A stretch of 64,000 nucleotides of DNA, from positions 806,001 through 870,000 of the forward strand of contig NZ_CP170453.1 of assembly GCF_042492175.1 (NCBI RefSeq), written 5' to 3'. Shown in pieces: positions 9,506 through 18,322 of this stretch (positions within the stretch are counted from its first letter, which is position 1; every line of letters starts with the position of its first letter). This DNA is from CAJXSN01 sp947492235 (GTDB lineage Bacteria > Pseudomonadota > Alphaproteobacteria > Sphingomonadales > Sphingomonadaceae). A program made the translations under genes and the position numbers. Below the pieces are notes generated by a model. That model was not told the origin of the DNA, did no database searches, and worked only from the letters and a program-made list of their open reading frames with translations.

Positions 9506-10060
9506 ATGGCGATTCTCTCTGACAAATGGATCCGCGAACGGGCGCAGCGCGATGGCATGATCGAGCCGTTCGAAGAGGCGCAGCGGCGCGATGGCTGTAT
9601 CTCCTACGGGCTTTCCAGTTTCGGCTATGACGCGCGCGTTGCGCCGGAATTCAAGATCTTCACCAATGTGAATTCCTCCACCGTCGATCCGAAATCGTTC
9701 GATGCGGAAAGCCTGGTCGACCGCGAGACGGATGTGTGCATCATCCCGCCCAATTCCTTCGCTCTGGCGCGCACGGTCGAATATTTCCGCATCCCTGAGG
9801 ACGTGCTCGTCATCTGCCTCGGCAAGAGCACCTATGCGCGCTGCGGCATCATCGTGAATGTCACTCCGCTGGAACCCGGCTGGGAAGGCCATGTGACGCT
9901 GGAATTTTCCAACACCACGCCTTTGCCCGCCAAAATTTACGCCAATGAGGGCGCGTGCCAGTTCCTGTTCCTGCAGGGTAATGAACGCCCCGAAGTGACC
10001 TATGCCGACCGCGCGGGCAAATATATGGGCCAGCGCGGCGTGACGCTGCCGCGGCTGTAA
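9506..10060 (+). CDS. dcd: dCTP deaminase
   Basis: A 184-residue trimeric enzyme of pyrimidine nucleotide synthesis that converts dCTP to dUTP and ammonia, the source of dUMP for thymidylate synthase. The sequence starts MAILSDKWIRERAQRDGMIEPFEE and has the family blocks ISYGLSSFGYDARV, CLGKSTYARCGIIVNVTPLEPGWEGHVTLEFSNTTPLPAKIYANEG and CQFLFLQG, which include the conserved Ser/Arg/Glu active-site residues. Length and motifs fit the monofunctional deaminase of Proteobacteria. The next gene starts two bases after its stop, so the pair is probably one transcript. Confidence 0.97.
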   Translation: MAILSDKWIRERAQRDGMIEPFEEAQRRDGCISYGLSSFGYDARVAPEFKIFTNVNSSTVDPKSFDAESLVDRETDVCIIPPNSFALARTVEYFRIPEDVLVICLGKSTYARCGIIVNVTPLEPGWEGHVTLEFSNTTPLPAKIYANEGACQFLFLQGNERPEVTYADRAGKYMGQRGVTLPRL

Positions 10061-10062
10061 GA

Positions 10063-10878
10063 TTGACCGTCTCCGCGACACCGTTCTGGCGCTGCGTGCC
10101 GGGCCATGCCGAGGGGCAATATGTCTTCCCCGTCATGCCTGCTGCAACTGTCGGGCCGGAGGGCGCGCCGCATATCATGGGCGGCGTCGGGCTCGGCGCG
10201 CTGATCGATGCTATGGAACTCGACAGCGAGCTGCCGCTGCAATTCGCACAGGTCCAGTTCCTCAGCCCGACACAGCACGCCGAAGAACTGGCAATTGCCT
10301 CCGAGCCATGCGGAGGCGGCAGAGCCATCGCGCAATATGCCGCCACCGCCCATGTCGGCGGGCGGCCGACGCACCGCGCCAGCGCTGCGCTCGGCCAGCG
10401 CGAGCATGGCGACGATACTCAATTTGCCGCAATGCCCGAAATGCCTGCGCCGGATGCTTGTCATGGCGTGGAACGCGACTGGGCCCAGCCGGGCGGACTG
10501 ATCGACCAGATCGACATGCGCGTTGCACTCGAAGATAATGAGCGCGGCATTCAGGCCATCTGGACGCGCAGCCGCGCGGAGTTTGCGGTGGACGCGGGGT
10601 GGCTGGCGATTATCTCCGATTTCTTCTTGGGCTCGCACCCTCTCGCGCATGGGATCGGCTCGTCCAGCCTCGATGCCACGCTCCGCTTCGTACAGGGCTG
10701 CGAGCCGGGATGGGTGCTTTCCATTACCGAGCTTGGCGCCTTCTCGCGCGGGGTGGTTCACGGATCGGCGCAGCATTTCAGCGAGGACGGGCGGCTGCTG
10801 GCCATCTCGAGCCAGTCGGGCGTGTTGCCCAGAATTCCGTTCGCTGACGCTGAGGCAATGGCACCCGCGATGCCCTAA
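10063..10878 (+). CDS. Acyl-CoA thioesterase-like double hotdog protein
   Basis: About 271 residues from a TTG codon at 10063, two bases after the dcd stop; a GTG at 10093 is an alternative start, as neither has a strong Shine-Dalgarno sequence. The N-terminal half (HIMGGVGLGALIDAMELDSELPLQFAQVQFLSPTQHAEEL) and C-terminal half (SDFFLGSHPLAHGIGSSSLDATLRFVQG) have the appearance of two hotdog folds as in TesB-type acyl-CoA thioesterases. It would hydrolyse acyl-CoA to free acid and CoA in the cytoplasm; the chain length preferred cannot be read from sequence. The link with dcd seems positional only. Confidence 0.72.
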   Translation: MTVSATPFWRCVPGHAEGQYVFPVMPAATVGPEGAPHIMGGVGLGALIDAMELDSELPLQFAQVQFLSPTQHAEELAIASEPCGGGRAIAQYAATAHVGGRPTHRASAALGQREHGDDTQFAAMPEMPAPDACHGVERDWAQPGGLIDQIDMRVALEDNERGIQAIWTRSRAEFAVDAGWLAIISDFFLGSHPLAHGIGSSSLDATLRFVQGCEPGWVLSITELGAFSRGVVHGSAQHFSEDGRLLAISSQSGVLPRIPFADAEAMAPAMP

Positions 10879-10932
10879 CGTCTTTGACTCTCGCCGCGTG
10901 CCGCCGCAGAACGCAGCGCAAAGGAGAGTTCT

Positions 10933-12117
10933 ATGACCGAGAAGAGCAAGCGCGAGTTCGACATCATCGTTTACGGGGCGACCGGCTATACCGGACGACT
11001 GGTGGCGGAGCATTTCGTCCGCGAATACGGCGACAGCAAAGACGCGCCGAAATGGGCGATGGCCGGACGCAGCCAGGACAAGCTTGAGGCCGTGCGCGAC
11101 GAAATCGGCGCACCCGCCGATACGCCGCTGGTGGTGGCCGATGCAGATGATCCAGCCAGTCTGGAAATTATGTGCAATCGGACCAAAGTCGTCCTGACCA
11201 CCGTCGGCCCCTATCAGCTCTACGGCGATGCACTGGTCGAAGCCTGCGTGAAAACCGGCACCGACTACGCCGATCTGTGCGGTGAGCCCGGCTGGATGCG
11301 CGAACAGATCGACCTGCACCACGAAGCCGCCAAAGCCAGCGGTGCGCGCATCTGTTTCTCCAGCGGGTTCGATTCCATCCCCTTCGATCTCGGCGTTTTC
11401 ATGCTGCAGAAAGAAGCCAAGGCGAAATTCGGCAAGCCTGCGCCCCGCGTGAAAGGCCGCGTGCGCGCCATGCAGGGTACATTCTCTGGCGGCACCGCAG
11501 CCAGCCTGACCGCGACGATGAAAGCGGTTGCCAAGAAGCCCGCGCTCATCCCGATCCTGCAGAGCCCGTTCGGCCTGACACCCGGTTTCGAAGGGCCGAT
11601 CCAGCCGATGGGTCTGGTGCCGGAATATGACAAGGAAGCGGGCAAGTGGGCCGCGCCGTTCATCATGGCGACGATCAACACGAAGAACGTCCACCGCACC
11701 AATTACCTGCGCGGGCATCCCTATGGCGAAGATTTCAAATATGACGAGATGATGCTGACCAGCGCGGGCGAAATCGGCGAGAAAGCGGCCAATGCGGCGG
11801 CGGAAATGCTCAAGAACCCGTTCGGTGCCAAGCCGCCCAAGCCCGGCGAAGGACCGACCGCAGAAGAGCGCGAGAACGGGTTTTACGACGTGCTGTTCAT
11901 CGGCATCATGCCCGATGGCGAGACCATTAATTATGGCGTTAAGGGCCGCTACGATCCGGGCTATGGGTCCACCAGCCGGATGCTGGGCGAAACCGGCATG
12001 GCACTGCTCGCCAGCAAGGCCGAAGGCGGGGTCGGCACCCCCGGTTCTTTCCTCGGTGAAGATCTGGTCAAGCGGCTGGAAGAGCGCGCGGAGCTGACCT
12101 TCGCTCTGGAAGACTGA
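10933..12117 (+). CDS. Saccharopine dehydrogenase-like NAD(P)-binding protein (trans-acting enoyl reductase family)
   Basis: A 394-residue protein with AAAGGAGAG upstream of its ATG. The N-terminus (FDIIVYGATGYTGRLVAEHFV) is a Rossmann nucleotide-binding motif, followed by MAGRSQDKLEAV and LTTVGPYQLYGDALVEACVKTGTDYADLCGEPGW. These mark the saccharopine dehydrogenase-like superfamily, in particular the group related to mycobacterial trans-acting enoyl reductase and to eukaryotic SCCPDH. A redox role on a lipid or polyketide-like substrate is plausible but unproven. It is followed 17 bases later by a DoxX gene on the same strand, so the two may be co-transcribed. Confidence 0.85.
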   Translation: MTEKSKREFDIIVYGATGYTGRLVAEHFVREYGDSKDAPKWAMAGRSQDKLEAVRDEIGAPADTPLVVADADDPASLEIMCNRTKVVLTTVGPYQLYGDALVEACVKTGTDYADLCGEPGWMREQIDLHHEAAKASGARICFSSGFDSIPFDLGVFMLQKEAKAKFGKPAPRVKGRVRAMQGTFSGGTAASLTATMKAVAKKPALIPILQSPFGLTPGFEGPIQPMGLVPEYDKEAGKWAAPFIMATINTKNVHRTNYLRGHPYGEDFKYDEMMLTSAGEIGEKAANAAAEMLKNPFGAKPPKPGEGPTAEERENGFYDVLFIGIMPDGETINYGVKGRYDPGYGSTSRMLGETGMALLASKAEGGVGTPGSFLGEDLVKRLEERAELTFALED

Positions 12118-12134
12118 TTGCAGGAGGCCTTGTC

Positions 12135-12494
12135 ATGACAGTCAAAATTGCGACCATTACAGGCCGGGTCATGCTGGCCATCCTGTTCATCCTCGCCGGG
12201 GTGAACAAGCTGATCAATCTGGGCACAACGCAGGAATATATCGAGGGGGTCAGCGTTCTGCCGGCCTTCCTCGCCCTGCCCACTGCCCTGTTCGAGATCT
12301 TTGCCGGGCTGGCGCTGGCCGTGGGTCTATGGCCCCGGATCGTTGCCCCCGCGATGGCTGTCTTCACTCTGCTGACGATCGTGTTCTTCCATTACGATCT
12401 GGCGAACACACAGGAAATGGCGCTGGCGATGAAGAACCTCGCCATCGCGGGCGGCTTGCTGATGGTTTACGCGCATGCGGAGGCGACACGGTAA
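12135..12494 (+). CDS. DoxX family integral membrane protein
   Basis: A 119-residue inner-membrane protein with four predicted hydrophobic segments, beginning TGRVMLAILFILAGVNKLINLGTTQEYIEG. The first-helix pattern (LxxxFIxAGxxKL) and length are typical of the DoxX/DoxD-like family of small quinone-associated membrane proteins, whose functions are mostly unknown. GCAGGAGGCC immediately precedes the start region. It is probably in one operon with the upstream dehydrogenase-like gene and converges on the TonB-dependent receptor gene. Confidence 0.85.
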   Translation: MTVKIATITGRVMLAILFILAGVNKLINLGTTQEYIEGVSVLPAFLALPTALFEIFAGLALAVGLWPRIVAPAMAVFTLLTIVFFHYDLANTQEMALAMKNLAIAGGLLMVYAHAEATR

Positions 12495-12518
12495 GCGCCG
12501 CCTCCGCTGCGTCGGCGT

Positions 12519-14723
12519 TCAGAAGCTGGCGAGCAGACTCACCCGGAAATTACGGCCGGCCAGCGGAACGAAGTCCTTCGTGAAGCTGGTGTGCCGACGG
12601 CCTTCGGCGTCGAAGATATTCTTCGCCTGAACCAGCAACCGCACGGTGTCGTCGCCGGCAAACGGTTCAAAGCCGATCGACGCATTGACGTGGGTGAACC
12701 CGTCAGTGGCTGATTCAAACGACGCGACATTGTTCTGGTCATCGAACCATTCGACTTCGACGCGGGCATCGAATTGCTGCGAACGCGCCTCGATTGCGCC
12801 CAGCAGGCTCAGCGGCGGAATGCGCGGGACATTGGTGCCATCATCCAGCTCCGCCCGGACATATTCGCCGCGCACATCGCCATAGAGTGCGAAGGAACCG
12901 AGATCGGCCAGCGGGAAATCGATCGAACCTTCGATCCCGAAATAATCCGCATCCTGTTGAAGATAGACAAATACCGGAAGCTCGTCTTCTTCCGCGCCTG
13001 TTTCGGACAGATAGATGTAATTGTCGAACCAGTTCTGGAAGACCGAGAAAGTGATGTTGGCAGCGCCCAGACGTCCACGGACGAACCCCTCGACGCCCAC
13101 CGATTTCTCGACCGCCAGATTCGGATCGCCGATTTCGAACGCCTGCGTTGCGATATGCGGTCCGTTGGAAAACAGCTCTTCGGCACTGGGTGCACGCGCG
13201 GCGCGCGACACGGTCACACCGAACCGCAGCGGTTCGTTTGCGGACGTCTCATAGATCGCCGATAGAGCGCCGGAGAAGGCATCGAAGTCACGCTCTATAT
13301 TCAGCGTGCGGGAGGAAACGTTGGTGGTTTCATAGCGCGCCGCCGCTTCCAGCTGGATCTGGCGGAGCGTCAACTCCTGCAGGCCGAATACCGCAAACTG
13401 ATCGGTCTGGTTCGGCGCGACATAGGCTTCCGCTCCGACGGCTTCGAAATTGCGCGTGTAATATTGCGCGCCCCACGAGCCGCCATATCCGCCGCGCCGG
13501 TTCTGCGCGAGCACGACACGTGCCTCGATTGCTTCGGTGTCGAAGGTCGTTCCGACTTCGTCGCCTTCAAATTCGATATGGCTGTAATTGGAATAGCCGG
13601 CGCGGGTAATCATGCGGCCAAAGAAGCCGTCACCCAGATCGAGCTCGCCGCGCAGATCGGCACGGAATTGCTCGAGATCGATGGTTACGATCTCTTCTTC
13701 CTCGCCTTCTTCCTCGCCATGCTCCTCATCATGATCCTCGTCGCCATGCTCTTCCTCTTCCTCACCATGGTGGTGCCCGGCACCGGGGCGCCCCGGAACA
13801 CCGTAATTGGTGTCGTAATAGCCGAGCGAGAAGCCGAGGCTGCTGTCGCCCTGGAAGATCGTCACGCCGCCATTGGCGCTCCAGGTTTCGCTGCCGCTAT
13901 TGGGCACGAAGCCGCGCTGGCCGGCGGCTTCGCGCAGCTCGTCGGCTTCGTCGAATTCGCCTTCCTCCTCTTCCTCGGCCGCTTCCTCGAGGATTTCCGC
14001 GCGCAGACTGTCTGCTACTGTGAACCCGGCGACTTCCACATCATCGGTATTGCGATAGGATCCGCTGGTGTGCAGCACGACATTGGGGCCGAGCGGTAGA
14101 TCGAGCGAGGCACCGCCGCCCCACAAATTGCGGGCGGTGTCGGCTTCGACTAGCGCATCGAGATGGAAGTCTTCCGTGACGCGGCGGCGCGGAATGCGTT
14201 TGTCGATCACGTTCACGGCACCGCCGATAGCCTGGCTACCATACAGCAGGACCGCCGGGCCGCGCAGCACTTCGATGCTCTCCGCTGTCAGGGGGTCAAT
14301 CGAGACCGCGTGATCGTCCGAGGTGTTCGACACGTCAAGCGAACCCAGCCCGTCGACCAGAACTTTCACCCGTTCGCCGGAAAATCCGCGAATGACAGGA
14401 CGCGATGCGCCGGGGGAGAAGCTGGTCGCAGATACGCCGGGCAGGCTGGCGAGCACTTCGCCAAGCTGGCCATCGAGGTTGCGCTGCAATTCGATGCCCT
14501 CGACAACATTCGTGCCGGCCAGAACGTCCAGCTGGGTCAGGCCTTCCACCGTCACCACAATCTCGCCGTCGGGGCCGATTCCCCGGCTGTGGAGATCGTC
14601 GTCGAACTCTTCTTGGGTAGCTGAAGAGGATTCTGCCGTGGTGTTCTGAGCCAAAGCGGGCAGGGAACAAACGGACAGGGCAACGAGCGACACGGAGTGA
14701 AGCGCAGTGCGGGAAATAGACAT
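12519..14723 (-). CDS. TonB-dependent receptor with His/Asp/Glu-rich segments (probable zinc receptor)
   Basis: A 734-residue outer-membrane receptor. The ATG at 14723 gives a signal peptide ending SLPALA before QNTTAES. The plug domain starts near residue 50 (EIVVTVEGLTQLDVLAGTNVVEG) with RPVIRGFSGERVKVLVDGLGSLDVSN and VLRGPAVLLYGSQAIGGAVNVID; the beta-barrel ends in ...FRVSLLASF with a terminal Phe. Two low-complexity segments stand out: an acidic stretch around residues 240-260 and one of His, Asp and Glu around residues 311-344, both expected in extracellular loops. Receptors of the ZnuD type have similar metal-catching loops, and a Zur-like palindrome lies 22 bases upstream of the start. 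Zinc uptake is therefore the best inference; nickel or copper are alternatives. Confidence 0.9.
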   Translation of the reverse strand: MSISRTALHSVSLVALSVCSLPALAQNTTAESSSATQEEFDDDLHSRGIGPDGEIVVTVEGLTQLDVLAGTNVVEGIELQRNLDGQLGEVLASLPGVSATSFSPGASRPVIRGFSGERVKVLVDGLGSLDVSNTSDDHAVSIDPLTAESIEVLRGPAVLLYGSQAIGGAVNVIDKRIPRRRVTEDFHLDALVEADTARNLWGGGASLDLPLGPNVVLHTSGSYRNTDDVEVAGFTVADSLRAEILEEAAEEEEEGEFDEADELREAAGQRGFVPNSGSETWSANGGVTIFQGDSSLGFSLGYYDTNYGVPGRPGAGHHHGEEEEEHGDEDHDEEHGEEEGEEEEIVTIDLEQFRADLRGELDLGDGFFGRMITRAGYSNYSHIEFEGDEVGTTFDTEAIEARVVLAQNRRGGYGGSWGAQYYTRNFEAVGAEAYVAPNQTDQFAVFGLQELTLRQIQLEAAARYETTNVSSRTLNIERDFDAFSGALSAIYETSANEPLRFGVTVSRAARAPSAEELFSNGPHIATQAFEIGDPNLAVEKSVGVEGFVRGRLGAANITFSVFQNWFDNYIYLSETGAEEDELPVFVYLQQDADYFGIEGSIDFPLADLGSFALYGDVRGEYVRAELDDGTNVPRIPPLSLLGAIEARSQQFDARVEVEWFDDQNNVASFESATDGFTHVNASIGFEPFAGDDTVRLLVQAKNIFDAEGRRHTSFTKDFVPLAGRNFRVSLLASF

Positions 14724-14744
14724 GTGGAGGGAGGCTCTCTGAGA

Positions 14745-14765
14745 AAATGATACGTGGTAACATTT
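14745..14765. promoter_or_regulatory. Imperfect 21-bp palindrome, candidate Zur operator
   Basis: The bases read AAATG-A-TAC-GTG-GTA-A-CATTT. The arms match as AAATGnTAC / GTAnCATTT, i.e. 8 of 9 positions around a 3-base centre. It begins 22 bases upstream of the receptor start codon, where a repressor would block transcription. Size and the ATGnTA...TAnCAT pattern resemble Zur operators. No Fur/Zur gene lies in this window, so regulator identity is inferred from the symmetry and the His-rich receptor. Confidence 0.55.
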
Positions 14766-14986
14766 CCCCAAGCATATCGAGGTCCGGGGCGCAAGGGCCG
14801 AGTTGCCCAGCCCGCATTCCACTCGACGAACCGCAAACGGGCTGCGGCGGGCGCATGGGCAGCATCTATCACTCCCGCGGCATGACCTTCTCCTTTAGGA
14901 CAGTGTAGCCTTGCGCCCATTCTCGGCTACCTTCGGAAGCAAACGGGCCATAATCGATTGCCCGATTGCCGGAGGAAAAGACCACA

Positions 14987-16279
14987 ATGGATTTTGCCAT
15001 TCCCGCCGATCTGCAAGCCTATCTGGAAGAGCTTGACCGCTTCATCGATAACGAGATCACGCCGCTCCAGATGAAGGACGACAACAACCGGTTCTTCGAC
15101 CACCGGCGAGAGGATTCGCGGACCGACTGGGACCGCAATGGCCTGCCCAATGAGGAATGGGAAAACCTGCTGAAAGAGGCAAAGCTGCTCGCCGACAAGG
15201 CCGGGCACTGGCGTTTCAGTGCACCCAAAAAATATGGCGGTCAGGATGGCTCCAACCTGTGGATGGCGGTGATCCGCGATCACTTTGCGCAGCGGGGGCT
15301 GGGTCTGCACAACGATTTGCAGAACGAGCATTCGATTGTCGGCAATTTCCCCTTTGTCGCCATGTTCGAGCATTTCGGCACGCCCGAGCAGCAGGACGAG
15401 TTCATCCTCGGCGGGTTCGACATGACGCGGCGGATGGCGTTCGGCCTGACCGAGCCGGACCATGGTTCGGATGCCACGCATATGGAAACCGTCGCCGTTC
15501 CCGAGACCCGCGACGGCGTCGATGGCTGGCGGCTGGATGGCTCCAAGATGTGGATCACCGGCATGCACGCCGCAACGCATGTTGGCCTGTTCGCGCGGAC
15601 ATCGGGCGATGCGGGCGATGCGAAGGGGATCACCTGCTTCATCGTGCCCAATCCGACCGAGGGGCTGGAAATCGACGAGTTCGTGTGGACCTTTAACATG
15701 CCGACCGACCACGCGCGGTTCTATCTTAAGAATGTCTGGGTCCCGCATTCGGCGATTCTGGGCGAGGAAGGCGGCGGCCTCGCCCTTGCCCAAAGCTTTG
15801 TGCACCAGAACCGTATCCGGCAGGCGGCGGGGTCGCTCGGCGCGGCGCAATATTGCGTGGAGGAAAGCGTCAAATATGCCCGCCAGCGCAAGCCCTTCGG
15901 ACAGGAACTGGCCCGCAATCAGGCGATCCAGTTCCCGTTGGTGGAGCTGGCGACCCAGTGCGAGATGCTGCGCATGCTGATTTACAAGACGGCGTGGCAG
16001 ATGGACCAGATGCCGCACAAGGAAGTCGAAAAGCAGCTCTCGGACAAGGTTTCGATGTGCAATTACTGGGCCAACCGTCTGGTCTGCGAAGCCGCCGACC
16101 GCGCGATGCAGGTGCATGGCGGTATCGGCTATTCCCGCGAAAAACCCTTCGAGCACATTTTCCGCCACCACCGCCGTTACCGGATCACCGAAGGCGCGGA
16201 GGAGATCCAGATGCGCAAGGTGGGCGCGTATCTGTTCGGCTATCTCGGCCCGCGCAGGGAAACCTTCGCCAAAACCTAG
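14987..16279 (+). CDS. Acyl-CoA dehydrogenase family protein
   Basis: A 430-residue FAD enzyme. The ATG at 14987 is preceded by GGAGG at a proper distance, so the frame's earlier ATG at 14966 was set aside. Family blocks are RMAFGLTEPDHGSDATHMET, DGWRLDGSKMWITGMHAATH, YARQRKPFGQELARNQAIQFPLVELATQCEMLR and MQVHGGIGYSREKPFEHIFRHHRRYRITEGAEEIQMRKV. It should introduce the alpha-beta double bond in an acyl-CoA and pass electrons to ETF. The substrate cannot be deduced; neither neighbour is a clear partner. It is transcribed divergently from the TonB-dependent receptor and converges on tRNA-Gly. Confidence 0.92.
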   Translation: MDFAIPADLQAYLEELDRFIDNEITPLQMKDDNNRFFDHRREDSRTDWDRNGLPNEEWENLLKEAKLLADKAGHWRFSAPKKYGGQDGSNLWMAVIRDHFAQRGLGLHNDLQNEHSIVGNFPFVAMFEHFGTPEQQDEFILGGFDMTRRMAFGLTEPDHGSDATHMETVAVPETRDGVDGWRLDGSKMWITGMHAATHVGLFARTSGDAGDAKGITCFIVPNPTEGLEIDEFVWTFNMPTDHARFYLKNVWVPHSAILGEEGGGLALAQSFVHQNRIRQAAGSLGAAQYCVEESVKYARQRKPFGQELARNQAIQFPLVELATQCEMLRMLIYKTAWQMDQMPHKEVEKQLSDKVSMCNYWANRLVCEAADRAMQVHGGIGYSREKPFEHIFRHHRRYRITEGAEEIQMRKVGAYLFGYLGPRRETFAKT

Positions 16280-16301
16280 GCGCAGGCGGCCGGCAACCGG
16301 G

Positions 16302-16326
16302 CGCGCGCTGCCATTGCCAGCGCGCG
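16302..16326. other. Strong stem-loop between acyl-CoA dehydrogenase and tRNA genes
   Basis: CGCGCGCTG, seven bases, then CAGCGCGCG: a perfect 9-bp stem 22 bases after the acyl-CoA dehydrogenase stop and 25 bases from the tRNA 3' end. There is no T tract on either side, so it is not a classic intrinsic terminator, but it may protect or help end the two convergent transcripts. Confidence 0.45.
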
Positions 16327-16351
16327 TCAATGCTTCAACGATTTGAAGAAA

Positions 16352-16426
16352 TGGAGCGGGCGAGGCGATTCGAACGCCCGACCCCAACCTTGGCAAGGTT
16401 GTGCTCTACCCCTGAGCTACGCCCGC
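16352..16426 (-). tRNA. tRNA-Gly (anticodon GCC)
   Basis: Read on the minus strand, the 75 bases fold into a full cloverleaf: acceptor stem GCGGGCG/CGCCCGC, D arm GCTC/GAGC with the loop AGGGGTA, anticodon stem CAACC/GGTTG around loop TTGCCAA, and T arm with TTCGAAT. The anticodon is GCC, which reads GGC and GGT glycine codons. The 3' CCA is encoded (16352-16354) and the discriminator base is T. The gene stands alone, oriented against both neighbours. Confidence 0.97.
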
Positions 16427-16682
16427 TCACTAGACGTTCCCAAAGCCGCCGCATCTGCGCCGGTTCGGTGGGGAAGCGCGCGGTTAGCAGGGGTCTGTTT
16501 TCCCGGCAAGCCTTATTTGCGCTTGTCCGGCATCTCCCGCGAAGAAAGCGGGTGGCCGCCAGAGCGCGTCAGCGACTTTGTCTCTCGCACCCTTCACATC
16601 CCCGCAAAATTCGCCACATAGGTGGCTAACGCGATGCCCGCCCAAAGCGCGGGCGAACCAAACACGATCAGGGGAATACGCC

Positions 16683-17603
16683 GTGGCCAGCATGGGTCTT
16701 AATCTCGATGAACAAAAGGCAGTTGATCGCTTCCGCACAAGCGTGGTCGAGCCGTCGATGCACAAGCTGGTTATCCTCGATTTCTGGGCCGAATGGTGCG
16801 GCCCCTGCAAGGCGCTGACGCCGACGCTGGAGAAGATCGCCGCAGAATATGCCGACAAGGGCGTGATTCTGGAGAAGATCAATGTCGACGAAGAACAGTT
16901 CATCGCGGGCCAGTTCCAGGTCAAATCGATCCCCACAGTCTATGCGATGTTCCAGGGTCAGCCGGTCGCCGATCTCACTCCGATGCGGACCGAGAGCCAG
17001 CTGCGGGATGCGCTCGACCAGATTTTGGCGAAGATTCCGCTGGATGGCGCGGGCGCCGACGGGGCCGCACAGCAGCCGGATCTCGAACAATTCCTGACCA
17101 TGGCCGAGCAAGTTCTGGCCGAAGGCGATGCCGAGCGCGCCGCAGGTGTTTTCTCGCAAGTGGTGCAGATGGCGCCCGACAATGCCGCAGCCCATGCAGG
17201 CCTGATCCGCGCGCTGGTCGCTGGCGGGCAGACCGATGCCGCGCGCGAGCATATGGGCAGCCTGACCGAGGAGCTGGCGAAGGACCCGCTGGTGCAGCAG
17301 GCCAACAGCGCACTGGAACTGGCGGGAACGCAGGTGGATGAGGGCGAGCTTGCCGCCCTGCGCGCCGCTGCCGCCGAACGGCCCGCAGATATGGAGGCCC
17401 AGCACGCCTTTGCCGAGGCTGCCTATGCCGCCGGTGACCGCGACGCCGCCGCCGACACCTTGCTGGGCATGGTAGAGGCCGACCGCGAATGGAACGAGGG
17501 CGCGGCCCGCACCAAACTCCTCCAGATCTTCGAAGCCATCGGGCTGGAAGACGAGTGGGTTGTCACCACCCGCCGCCGCCTCTCGAAAATCCTCTTCGGA
17601 TAG
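16683..17603 (+). CDS. Thioredoxin/TPR co-chaperone, YbbN-type (CnoX-like)
   Basis: A 306-residue protein. The GTG at 16683 is taken as start because AGGGGAA lies six bases before it; the ATG at 16692 would be too far from it. Residues about 15-115 are a thioredoxin fold with an intact WCGPC at 38-42 and the cis-proline region VKSIPTVYAMFQGQ. The rest (about 130-306) is Ala-rich helical repeat, tetratricopeptide-like (AEGDAERAAGVFSQVVQMAPDNAAAHAGLIRALVAGG). E. coli YbbN lacks the catalytic cysteines, while alphaproteobacterial members keep them and may act as true oxidoreductases guarding folding clients for DnaK/GroEL. The next gene starts 14 bases downstream and is likely co-transcribed. 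Confidence 0.9.
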   Translation: MASMGLNLDEQKAVDRFRTSVVEPSMHKLVILDFWAEWCGPCKALTPTLEKIAAEYADKGVILEKINVDEEQFIAGQFQVKSIPTVYAMFQGQPVADLTPMRTESQLRDALDQILAKIPLDGAGADGAAQQPDLEQFLTMAEQVLAEGDAERAAGVFSQVVQMAPDNAAAHAGLIRALVAGGQTDAAREHMGSLTEELAKDPLVQQANSALELAGTQVDEGELAALRAAAAERPADMEAQHAFAEAAYAAGDRDAAADTLLGMVEADREWNEGAARTKLLQIFEAIGLEDEWVVTTRRRLSKILFG

Positions 17604-17617
17604 GGCACAGCAACCGG

Positions 17618-18223
17618 ATGCGTCTTTCGATCTTCCCTCTGCCCGGTGCTGTCCTGTTCCCGGGGCTGCAATTGCCGCTGCATATTTTCGAGCCGCGGTA
17701 CCGCGCGCTGATCGGCGATGCGCTGGTGCGCGACCGGCGGATCGGGATGATCCAGCCGCAGGAATCGCGCGAGGGTGCCCCGCTCTACAGCGTCGGCTGT
17801 GTCGGGAAGATCGAGCAGATCGAGGCTCTGGAAGACGGGCGGTACAATCTGATCCTGACCGGCGAGACGCGGTTCCGTCTGATCGAGGAACGCGATGTCG
17901 AGACGGCATTCCGGCAGGTGGAAGCCGAAGCCATCGCCGATGATGGCGACGAAGTTCTCGCCAGCGTGGAACGCGCCGGCTTTGAACGCGAGGCCCGCCG
18001 CTTTGCCGATGCGCAGGGCTACAGCGTGGACTGGGACAATGTCGAGCGGCTGGACGACCAGTCGCTGATCAACGGCGTGGCCCAGATCGCACCGTTCGAT
18101 CCTGCTTCCAAGCAGGCGCTGCTGGAGGCCCCCGATCTGGCCGCGCGGTGCGAATTGCTGATCCAGCTAATGTATTTCTACGGCCGCACCGATGGCGAGG
18201 ACGACAAGGTCACGCTGCAATAG
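17618..18223 (+). CDS. LON peptidase N-terminal (substrate-binding) domain protein
   Basis: A 201-residue stand-alone LON_substr_bdg domain protein: MRLSIFPLPGAVLFPGLQLPLHIFEPRYRALI is the typical opening, followed by IGMIQPQ and GCVGKIEQIEALEDGRYNLILTGETRFRLI. It has no AAA+ or protease domain, as usual for this bacterial family (also called YPO/DUF-type LON-N proteins). It probably binds unfolded or specific protein substrates. Starting 14 bases after the ybbN-type gene, it seems to be in a protein quality-control operon, a pairing I believe is frequent in Alphaproteobacteria. Confidence 0.9.
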   Translation: MRLSIFPLPGAVLFPGLQLPLHIFEPRYRALIGDALVRDRRIGMIQPQESREGAPLYSVGCVGKIEQIEALEDGRYNLILTGETRFRLIEERDVETAFRQVEAEAIADDGDEVLASVERAGFEREARRFADAQGYSVDWDNVERLDDQSLINGVAQIAPFDPASKQALLEAPDLAARCELLIQLMYFYGRTDGEDDKVTLQ

Positions 18224-18308
18224 CGATCAGCGGTAGCCGTTTGGGTCAGCAAGCAGGAATGCGACAAATCGTCGCGGCTTAGTTCTTTCCAGGTGTCGGG
18301 ATAAAAAC

Positions 18309-18322
18309 TAACCGTTTGGTTA
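18309..18322. promoter_or_regulatory. Inverted repeat TAACC-GTTT-GGTTA, likely TetR auto-operator
   Basis: A perfect 5-bp inverted repeat with 4-base spacer whose last base is the A of the tetR start codon. Operators of this form (AACCGTTTGGTT) are typical for TetR/AcrR repressors of Proteobacteria. A repressor bound here would cover the transcription and translation start of its own gene and so control the tetR-MAPEG pair. Confidence 0.7.
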
